Source: Ignavibacteria bacterium GWF2_33_9
GTDB lineage: Bacteria; Bacteroidota; Ignavibacteria; Kapaibacteriales; UBA2268
Assembly (NCBI GenBank): GCA_001804565.1
Contig: MHAC01000016.1
Location: 1 to 37,183, forward strand
Direction of reading: 5' to 3'
Length of the DNA stretch: 37,183 nucleotides
The notes beneath the pieces were generated by a model. It was not told where the DNA came from and made no database searches. It was given only the letters and a program-made list of their open reading frames with translations. The translations under genes and the position numbers were made by a program. Positions 11,910 through 19,700 of this stretch are shown here, one piece after another. Each line of letters starts with the position of its first letter. The first letter of the stretch is position 1.

Positions 11910-12326
11910 TTAGGAGAAACTGGGCGGTGCTCTTAATTTGAGAGGCGTAGTTATTATGGATTCAAGCCGAGTTATACTTTGTTTTACAATTCTTTCTTTA
12001 AAGTTTGGTGGATTTTTGAATATTTCTTGAGCATCAAAGATAACAAATGTTTTTTCATAAGAAGAATTTTTATCTGATAGAGGTTTATACTTAACTAAGT
12101 CATAAATCTGACGAAAATGTTCCAGATGGTTTACATCACTTTCGGAATTTTCATGATTGGGCAAATTAGAATCATGATGTTCGCTTTCAAATATACCAGA
12201 AAAGAAATCGTTTAATTTGCAGATTTCAACATTCATAACCCTGATATGGACATGTGGGAACAATTCATGAGCAAAATTCACGAATATGGCTGATATTAAA
12301 ACAAATATTATTACTTTTTTCTTCAT
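11910..12326 (-). CDS. Small secreted or membrane-anchored His-rich protein leading the RND operon, unknown function
   Basis: 138 aa with N-terminal hydrophobic segment, 'HELFPHVHIRV', 'ESEHHDSNLPNHENSESDVNHLEHF' and terminal 'LKLRAPPSFS'; same strand, 47 bp upstream of the adaptor. Confidence 0.65.
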   Translation of the reverse strand: MKKKVIIFVLISAIFVNFAHELFPHVHIRVMNVEICKLNDFFSGIFESEHHDSNLPNHENSESDVNHLEHFRQIYDLVKYKPLSDKNSSYEKTFVIFDAQEIFKNPPNFKERIVKQSITRLESIITTPLKLRAPPSFS

Positions 12327-12611
12327 CAGGATTGTTTGAAAAATTCTTTTAAATTGAATTAATTACTTCAGATTTAATTTGCAAATAAAACGCAAATCTA
12401 AAGAATAATATTTTAATAGAACCAAAAATTTTTTTTTATTTCAGATTTTACATACATTAAAATTGACCAGGGCAAAAAAAAATAACTTAAATTGAAAGTC
12501 GCTGGAATGCAAGATTGGGATAGAAAAAAATAAAATTTACGTAAAAATTACACAAAAAGAATCAAATCCAAGAAGCAAAATTAAATAAATGTGGAAAAGT
12601 TTCAAAAAAAG

Positions 12612-12643
12612 TTTTGTAGATTTATAAAGTTTTCGTAATTTTG
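12612..12643 (+). promoter_or_regulatory. Bacteroidota-type promoter (-33 TTTTG, N19, -7 TAATTTTG) for the tRNA cluster
   Basis: TTTTG at 12612-12616, exactly 19 nt, then TAATTTTG at 12636-12643, which fits TTG-N19-TAnnTTTG; it lies 15 bp before tRNA-Tyr. Confidence 0.7.
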
Positions 12644-12658
12644 TATTCTTTTCAAAAT

Positions 12659-12742
12659 GGGCAGGTACCGAAGTGGTTAAACGGGACAGACTGTAAATCT
12701 GTTAGGCTGCGCCTTACGGAGGTTCGAATCCTTCCCTGCCCA
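12659..12742 (+). tRNA. tRNA-Tyr (GTA)
   Basis: Acceptor GGGCAGG/CCTGCCC, anticodon loop CTGTAAA, long variable arm, GGTTCGAATCC T-arm; no encoded CCA. Confidence 0.95.
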
Positions 12743-12799
12743 CAGATTTTGGAAGTAGAAGAAGGAAGCAGATTAGAATAAGAAGTTGGAGATTGATAA

Positions 12800-12872
12800 G
12801 CGGGAGTAGCTCATTCGGTAGAGCATCAGCCTTCCAAGCTGAGGGTGGCGGGTTCGAGTCTCGTCTCCCGCT
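12800..12872 (+). tRNA. tRNA-Gly (TCC)
   Basis: Acceptor GCGGGAG/CTCCCGC, anticodon loop CTTCCAA, GGGTTCGAGTC T-arm. Confidence 0.95.
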
Positions 12873-12991
12873 CGAGAAAAAAAACTTGCAGGATATTCAT
12901 TTGGAAAATATACTGCAATAGTTCTTTAAAGTATGTTAAATACTCAGATTTAGTGGGAGGAAGCTCCGATCAGAATATCGCAAAGGATTCT

Positions 12992-13063
12992 GCGGGAATA
13001 GCTCAGAGGTAGAGCATCAGCTTCCCAAGCTGAGGGTCACGGGTTCGATCCCCGCTTCCCGCT
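12992..13063 (+). tRNA. tRNA-Gly (CCC)
   Basis: Acceptor GCGGGAA/TTCCCGC, anticodon stem TCAGC/GCTGA with loop TTCCCAA, GGGTTCGATCC T-arm. Confidence 0.93.
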
Positions 13064-13069
13064 CTCGAC

Positions 13070-13142
13070 GCTGATGTAGCTCAGCTGGCAGAGCACTTCC
13101 TTGGTAAGGAAGAGGTCACGGGTTCAAGTCCCGTCATCAGCT
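13070..13142 (+). tRNA. tRNA-Thr (GGT)
   Basis: Acceptor GCTGATG/CATCAGC, anticodon loop TTGGTAA. Confidence 0.95.
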
Positions 13143-13156
13143 CAAAGCGGTACCAC

Positions 13157-13229
13157 ACGGGTGTAGCTCAATTGGTAGAGTGGCGGTCTCCAAAACCGTA
13201 GGCTGTGGGTTCGAGTCCTACCACCCGTG
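13157..13229 (+). tRNA. tRNA-Trp (CCA)
   Basis: Acceptor ACGGGTG/CACCCGT, anticodon loop CTCCAAA; immediately precedes secE, the usual location. Confidence 0.95.
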
Positions 13230-13253
13230 CGAAATTTATTTTTTTAAAATATT

Positions 13254-13436
13254 ATGGTAAAAAAGATTAAATCATTTGTAAACGACGTAGTTGTTGAAAT
13301 GAAGAAAGTTACTTGGCCAACAAGGGAACAGCTTATGGAATCAACCAGAGTTGTTATTGGTACTTCATTGATAATCACTTCTATCGTTTTTGTAGTTGAC
13401 CAGGTTACTACCTGGGTTTACTCGTTTCTTTTTTAA
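13254..13436 (+). CDS. secE: Preprotein translocase subunit SecE
   Basis: 'FVNDVVVEMKKVTWPTREQLMESTRVV' SecE signature; located before nusG. Confidence 0.96.
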   Translation: MVKKIKSFVNDVVVEMKKVTWPTREQLMESTRVVIGTSLIITSIVFVVDQVTTWVYSFLF

Positions 13437-13445
13437 TTTGGTGTT

Positions 13446-14084
13446 ATGATGGATGAAATTCAAAATATGGATGAACTTCAAAATACTGAGGAACTTCAAA
13501 ATACTGAAGAACTTCAAAATGCTATTCCTGAAGAACAACAAGAAGAAGTTGAGGCTAAGTGGTATGCACTTAGGACTTATACAGCACACGAAAATAAAGT
13601 AAAAGCTCAAATTGAGGCTGAAGTCAAAAGATTGGGCATTGAAGAAAAAGTGGTTGAAATTGTTGTTCCTGAGGAAACTGTATTCGAAGTACGTAATGGG
13701 AAGCGTCGCACCAAAGTGAAAAATTTTCTTCCTGGTTATATAGTTCTAAAATGTATTCTCAATAAAAAATTGAAGGATATTATCGTTGCATTGCCATCGG
13801 TTGTGTCTTTCGTTGGCCGCAGGAATGAACCTACAGCTTTGCAGCAAATCGAAGTTGACAGAATTTTGGGTCGTGTGGAAGAACGTAAGGACGTTTCCAC
13901 AATCGAAACAGCATTCCAGACCGGAGATCCGGTGAGAATAATTGACGGTCCTTTCAATACATTTTTGGGAACAGTAAAGGAAGTGAATTTAGAAAAGCAA
14001 AAACTCAAAGTTGAAGTTGGAATTTTGGGTAGAAAAACTCCTGTCGAACTTGATTTTACTCAAGTCGAGATGGAAACACACTAA
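13446..14084 (+). CDS. nusG: Transcription termination/antitermination protein NusG with acidic N-terminal extension
   Basis: 'KWYALRTYTAHENKVKAQIE', 'NFLPGYIVLKC', 'GDPVRIIDGPFNTFLGTVKEVN' KOW domain; synteny secE-nusG-rplK. Confidence 0.96.
   Translation: MMDEIQNMDELQNTEELQNTEELQNAIPEEQQEEVEAKWYALRTYTAHENKVKAQIEAEVKRLGIEEKVVEIVVPEETVFEVRNGKRRTKVKNFLPGYIVLKCILNKKLKDIIVALPSVVSFVGRRNEPTALQQIEVDRILGRVEERKDVSTIETAFQTGDPVRIIDGPFNTFLGTVKEVNLEKQKLKVEVGILGRKTPVELDFTQVEMETH
13449..13520 (+). repeat. 18-bp tandem repeat, 4 units, within nusG 5' coding region
   Basis: atggatgaaattcaaaat / atggatgaacttcaaaat / actgaggaacttcaaaat / actgaagaacttcaaaat, encoding (M/T)(D/E)E(I/L)QN x4. Confidence 0.9.
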
Positions 14085-14116
14085 CAAAGAAAGTAAAAAG
14101 ATAAACAGAGAATAAA

Positions 14117-14542
14117 ATGGCAAAGAAATTATTAGGAACATTTAAACTTCAATTGAATGCAGGTCAAGCATCAATGTCACCTCCTGTGGGTCCCGCATTT
14201 GGTCAGAGAGGTTTGAATGGTATGGAGTTTGTAAAGCAATTCAATGCTAAGACTCAAAAACAAGCCGGAACACTATTGCCGGTAGTTGTTTCTTACTATT
14301 CAGATAAGAGTTTTACTTTTTTGGTAAAAACTCCTCCTGCAGCAGTTTTGCTCAAAAAAGCAGCAAATCTTAAGTCAGGTTCAGCTGAATCGAATAAGAA
14401 AAAAGTGGGCAAAGTAACACTTGCTCAAGTTCAAGAAATTGCAGAATTAAAAATGGTGGATTTAAATGCATTCACAATGGAATCTGCTATGAGTATGATT
14501 AAAGGAACTGCCCGTTCAATGGGCGTTGAGATTGAAGGTTAA
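14117..14542 (+). CDS. rplK: 50S ribosomal protein L11
   Basis: '[36 protein letters not shown]' and synteny. Confidence 0.98.
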   Translation: MAKKLLGTFKLQLNAGQASMSPPVGPAFGQRGLNGMEFVKQFNAKTQKQAGTLLPVVVSYYSDKSFTFLVKTPPAAVLLKKAANLKSGSAESNKKKVGKVTLAQVQEIAELKMVDLNAFTMESAMSMIKGTARSMGVEIEG

Positions 14543-14553
14543 GGTGAAGAGAA

Positions 14554-15252
14554 ATGAGAAAATTTAGTAAAAGATTTGAAGTTGTATTTAAAGCTGTAGA
14601 CAAAGCTAAAGCTTACGATGTGCTAGAAGCTATCTCTTTGGTAAAGAAGAACGCTACTGCTAAATTTGATGAATCATTCGAAGTTGCAATTCGCTTGGGT
14701 GTAGATCCTCGTAAAGCAGATCAAATGGTTCGTGGTACAGTTTCCCTTCCAAATGGAACCGGAAAAACTGTAAGAGTTCTCGTACTTGCAAAAAGTCCGA
14801 AAGATCAGGAAGCATTGAATGCTGGTGCTGATTTTGCAGGACTTGATGAATACGTAGAAAAAATCAAAGGCGGCTGGACTGACGTTGACGTGATTATCGC
14901 TACTCCCGACGTAATGGGTGAAGTTGGTAAATTAGGTCGTATTTTAGGCCCACGTGGTTTGATGCCAAATCCTAAGGTTGGTACAGTTACTTTCGATGTG
15001 GAAAAAGCTGTTAGCGAAGTAAAAGCAGGTAAGATTGAATACCGTGTGGATAAATCCGGTAATGTTTCTGCTGCAATTGGTAAATGTTCATTCAATGATG
15101 ACCAATTATTGCAAAATTTCGTAACGTTTTTCAATAACATATTAAGAGCAAAACCATCAACAGCTAAAGGAAGATACATCAAGCACATCAGTATTAGTTC
15201 CACAATGGGACCAGGTGTGGCAATAAGCGAAAGCACTATACCGGTTGAATAA
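14554..15252 (+). CDS. rplA: 50S ribosomal protein L1
   Basis: '[22 protein letters not shown]' L1 signature. Confidence 0.98.
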   Translation: MRKFSKRFEVVFKAVDKAKAYDVLEAISLVKKNATAKFDESFEVAIRLGVDPRKADQMVRGTVSLPNGTGKTVRVLVLAKSPKDQEALNAGADFAGLDEYVEKIKGGWTDVDVIIATPDVMGEVGKLGRILGPRGLMPNPKVGTVTFDVEKAVSEVKAGKIEYRVDKSGNVSAAIGKCSFNDDQLLQNFVTFFNNILRAKPSTAKGRYIKHISISSTMGPGVAISESTIPVE

Positions 15253-15357
15253 GATTTAACTTACAGAAGTTAAGTTTTGCAAAAAACGAAGTTATTTGAA
15301 AGTACGAAAGAAATTTTAACAATAATAAAATTATAAATAAGGCTATTACGCTACTTG

Positions 15358-15398
15358 CAGTAAGCTTCTACTTGCAATTTAAAAATTGCATGTTACTG
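15358..15398 (+). promoter_or_regulatory. Candidate L10 leader RNA structure upstream of rplJ
   Basis: Nested inverted repeat: outer CAGTAA/TTACTG, asymmetric internal loop (9 nt vs 2 nt), inner TGCAATTT-AA-AAATTGCA; ends 29 nt before rplJ. Confidence 0.55.
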
Positions 15399-15427
15399 TG
15401 GGTGACAAATAAATCAACGGAAATGCT

Positions 15428-15952
15428 ATGAAAAATTTAGAATCAAAAAAGCAGATCGTTGGGGAATTAGTTGAACAACTCCGCAATGCGAATGGGGTGT
15501 ATTTCATCAACTTTGAAAAAATGGATGTTGCGTCCGTTGTGAATTTACGTGGTCTTTTCCATAAAGAAAACGTATCCTACAAAGTTGCAAAAAATACACT
15601 TATCTGGAGAGCGCTCAATGAAGCAGGATTCGAAGGACTCGAAGAAAGCTTTTTGGTAGGCAATACAGGACTTGCATTCGGGAGTGATGACCCATTAGTT
15701 CCGGCAAAAATTCTGAAACCAATCCTGGACAAAAGCGATAAGCCAAAGTTCAAAGGTGCATTGGTGGAAGGAGTTTTCTACGGTGCGGATCAACTGAAAA
15801 CATTGGCATCATTGCCATCGAAGACAGATTTGATTGCCGGTATCCTAGGCAGCTTGAATTCACCAATTTCAGGTATTGTCGGTTCGATCAATGCAGTAAT
15901 GCGTGATTTGGCTTCAGTTATTGAAGAAGCCGCTAAAAAAAGAAGTGCATAA
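15428..15952 (+). CDS. rplJ: 50S ribosomal protein L10
   Basis: L10 N-terminal 'KKQIVGELVEQLRNANGVYFINFEKMDVASVVNLRGLFHKENVSYKVAKNTLIWRAL'; position between rplA and rplL. Confidence 0.97.
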   Translation: MKNLESKKQIVGELVEQLRNANGVYFINFEKMDVASVVNLRGLFHKENVSYKVAKNTLIWRALNEAGFEGLEESFLVGNTGLAFGSDDPLVPAKILKPILDKSDKPKFKGALVEGVFYGADQLKTLASLPSKTDLIAGILGSLNSPISGIVGSINAVMRDLASVIEEAAKKRSA

Positions 15953-15980
15953 GCACTCTAAATAAGTGCTAAAGCACTAG

Positions 15981-16007
15981 TATCGGTGGAATTCCGATAG
16001 ATTTTTT
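15981..16007 (+). terminator. Terminator/attenuator-like hairpin between rplJ and rplL
   Basis: TATCGG TGGAATT CCGATA followed by GATTTTTT. Confidence 0.55.
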
Positions 16008-16039
16008 AAAATGTATAAAAATATTTTTGGAGTAATAAA

Positions 16040-16429
16040 ATGTCTGAAAAAATTGAAAAATTATTAGAAGAGATTTCCTCTTTAACATTAGTTGAAGCTT
16101 CTGAATTAAAAACAGCTTTAGAAGATAAGTTTGGTGTAACTGCAGCTGCTCCTATGATGATGGGCGGTGTTATGCCAGCAGCTGGCGCAAGTGCTGATGC
16201 ACCTGTAGCTGAAGAACAAACTGAATTTGATGTTGAATTAACTGAAATTGGCGCAAACAAAATCAACGTTATCAAAATTATCCGTGAAATCACTGGATTA
16301 GGTTTGAAAGACGCTAAAGATTTAGTTGAAGCTGCACCAAAAGTAGTTAAAGAAGCAACTTCAAAAGCAGATGCTGAAGATTTGAAGAAGAAAATCGAAG
16401 AAGCTGGCGCTAAAGTAACTCTTAAGTAA
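16040..16429 (+). CDS. rplL: 50S ribosomal protein L7/L12
   Basis: '[43 protein letters not shown]'-type C-terminal domain. Confidence 0.98.
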   Translation: MSEKIEKLLEEISSLTLVEASELKTALEDKFGVTAAAPMMMGGVMPAAGASADAPVAEEQTEFDVELTEIGANKINVIKIIREITGLGLKDAKDLVEAAPKVVKEATSKADAEDLKKKIEEAGAKVTLK

Positions 16430-16451
16430 TTACTTTTTTTCTTAATGGAAT

Positions 16452-16486
16452 TACCGGGGAATCTCACCCCGGTATTTCTTATTTTT
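16452..16486 (+). terminator. Terminator/attenuator-like hairpin after rplL
   Basis: TACCGGGG AATCTCA CCCCGGTA followed by TTTCTTATTTTT. Confidence 0.75.
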
Positions 16487-16673
16487 ATGAAATCGTAATA
16501 TTCTCATATTTTTCGTAGATTTTATTATTTATTAACAATATTTATGTAAATTATTGCTGATATAATAAAATTAATTAACTTACGTTACTAATAATCTATA
16601 ATTATTATTTTTCTGAAGAAAAAATCAATAAACAATTGATAAAAGTAAAGTTTGAACAAACTGATTTTTTCAT

Positions 16674-16731
16674 AGGGTTTTTGATGTTCGATCAAGTAAA
16701 TTGAACATCAAAGGTCCTTTTTTTTATTTTT
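16674..16731 (+). terminator. Second terminator/attenuator-like hairpin immediately upstream of rpoB
   Basis: AGGGTTTTTGATGTTC...GAACATCAAAGGTCCT: 10 Watson-Crick pairs extended by three G-U and three more pairs, 13-nt loop, then TTTTTTTATTTTTT. Confidence 0.7.
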
Positions 16732-16747
16732 TGCAAAGGAGGTTCCG

Positions 16748-19700
16748 GTGGGAACACTAAACGGTCAAAATGAAATTACTAATGTTGATTACTTGTTAAA
16801 TACTTACAAGGACGCAACATACGATAAAGATGCAGATATAAAATTGATGGAAAGCGATTCCGGAATTATACGTTTACGCAGAAGAATTGATTTTTCCAGA
16901 TTTGGCAAAACTGACCATTATCCTGATTTGCTCGATATTCAAATCCGCTCTTACAAGGATTTTTTGCAAGATGATGTTCTTCCTTCAAAAAGGGGAATGC
17001 AAGGTTTGCAAAAAGTCTTCAATAATAATTTCCCAATTGAGGATGCTTCCTCAGTTTACCAGTTGGAATTTGTTGAATATAGCATTGAGCGCCCAAAATA
17101 TTCTGAAAAAGAATGTCGTGAACGTGAGTTGACTTTTTCAAAACCATTGAAAGCTAAATTGCGTTTATCCAGCAAAGCAGATCCGGAATCTGAAGATTTT
17201 ATCGAAGCTGTTGAACAAGAAGTATATCTTGGTAATATTCCTGCAATGACTAATCGTGGGACATTTATCATTAATGGTGCTGAACGTATTATCGTTAGCC
17301 AAATTCACCGTTCACCCGGAGTATTTTTTGATGATACAATGCATCCGAACGGAATGAGAATATATTCAGCAAGAATTATTCCTTTGCGTGGTTCATGGGT
17401 AGAATTTACTACAGATATTCACGAAGTGCTATATTGCTATGTGGATCGTAAGAAAAAATTCCCAGCAACTTCACTTTTGCGTGCTTTGGGATTTTCTTCT
17501 GACGTGGACATTTTGAAATTGTTCGATTTGATGGATACAGTAAATCCTGAAGATATTGATGAATCTCATGTGAACAGACGTGTTGCATCCGATATCGTAG
17601 ATTTGAATACAGGTGAAATAATTGCATCCAGAGATGCTGTGCTTACTGAAGCATTGTACAAACAGATTAAAGCAACCGATATTTTGCCGATAAGTTTCTT
17701 CAAACAATTTGATCCGGGCGAAGAACCTGTGATTGCAAAAACTTTGCAGAAAGATACTACTCGCAACCGTGAAGAAGCCCTGGAAACAATTTACCGTACA
17801 ATCCGAACAACTGAACCACCTGATTTAGAAACAGCTGCAGGACTTTTGGATAAACTATTCTTTACAAATCAGAGATACGATTTGGGTGCTGTCGGCAGAT
17901 TCAAAATTAAAGATGTTTTGCATGTTGATATTGCCGATGATGTACATGTGCTCACAATCACAGACTTTGTGGAAGTTATTCGCCATCTGCTATATCTCCA
18001 TGATAATAAATTGACCGGAGACGATATTGACCACTTGGGCAACCGTCGTGTACGTACAGTTGGCGAACAGTTTGCAAATCAGTTCAATATTGGTTTGGCA
18101 AGAATGGCTCGTACTATTAAGGAAAAATTAGGATTAAAAGATAATCAGTCGCTATCTCCTACAGAGTTGGTGAATGCAAGAACAATATCATCGGTAATAA
18201 ATCAATTTTTCGGAACAAATCAGTTGTCACAGTTCATGGATCAAACAAATCCACTTGCTGAACTGACGCACAAAAGAAGAGTGTCCGCATTAGGACCGGG
18301 CGGTTTGAGTCGTGAAAGAGCAGGCTTCGAAGTACGTGACGTTCACTATACTCACTATGGCCGCTTATGCCCGATTGAAACACCTGAAGGTCCAAATATC
18401 GGTTTGATTTCATCTTTGGCAATTCACTCCGATATTGATGAATTAGGTTTTATTATTACACCGTACAAAAAAGTAATTGATGGCATTGTAACTGATGAAA
18501 TCGTTTATCTTACTGCCGACGAAGAAGATGCTTACACTTTAATTCCTGCTTCAACAAGAATTGAAGCTAACGGGAAAATAGTGGAACCTAAACTTAGGGC
18601 AAGGAAATCCGGTGATTTTGTGCTGGTTACTCCTGAAGAAGTTAACTTCATGGATATTTCTACAGACCAAATTTCTTCTGCTGCAGCCTCACTCATCCCA
18701 TTCCTGGAACATGATGATGCGAACCGTGCACTTATGGGTTCGAATATGCAACGTCAAGCTGTTCCATTATTGCGTCCGAACGCTCCAATTGTTGGGACAG
18801 GTATGGAAGCACGTGTTGCAAAAGACTCACGTTCAATTGAATTTGCCCGTGGTAATGGTTATGTAAAATACGTTAGTGGTGATAAAATTATCGTTGAATA
18901 CGATGATGAAAGAGATGAACGAAATAAATATTGCTCCTGGGGACATGAAAATGTTATTTCTTATGAATTGAAAAAATTTGAAAGAACAAATCAGGACACA
19001 ACAATAAATCATAAACCACTCGTTAAACAAGGTCAGAAAGTTGTGAAGGGAACCCCATTAGTGGATAATTCCTCATCAGAAAAAGGCGAATTGGCACTTG
19101 GTAAAAATGTGTTGGTAGCATTTATGCCTTGGCGTGGTTATAACTTCGAAGATGCGATTATTATCTCTCAGAAATTAGTTGCCGAAGACGTGTTTACTTC
19201 AGTTCATATTGAAGAATTTACTTTGCAGGTACGTGACACAAAACGTGGCGAAGAAGAATTTACTCGTGAAATCCCTAATGTTAGCGAAGAAGCAGTTAAA
19301 GATTTGGACGAAAAAGGCATAATCCATATAGGTGCTAAAGTCAAAGAAGGAGATATACTTATTGGTAAGATTACTCCTAAAGGAGAAACTGACCCTACAC
19401 CTGAAGAAAAACTACTACGTGCAATATTCGGTGATAAAGCAGGAGATGTGAAAGATGTTTCACTCAAAGCAACTCCTGGTTTGCGTGGTATAGTTATGAA
19501 TACTAAAGTATTCTCACGCCGCCAGATTACACAGGATAAATTGACAAAAGAAAAAGATAAAAAAGCTCAGGAAAATCTGAACAAGAAGGAAAAATCGGAA
19601 CTAGCAGCTTTGGATAATGAAGTAATCGCAAGACTCGGTAAATACCTAAATGGTCAGGTTACTTTGGGAATCAAACTCAAAAACGGAGTACAAGTATTCC

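Noticed and set aside
12873-12991. Possible extra RNA gene between the two tRNA-Gly genes
   Set aside because: No cloverleaf, conserved RNA motif or strong hairpin seen; treated as spacer.
16006-16467. 153-aa minus-strand ORF opposite rplL
   Set aside because: Fully antisense to rplL; composition mirrors the Ala/Glu-rich L7/L12 sequence read backwards.
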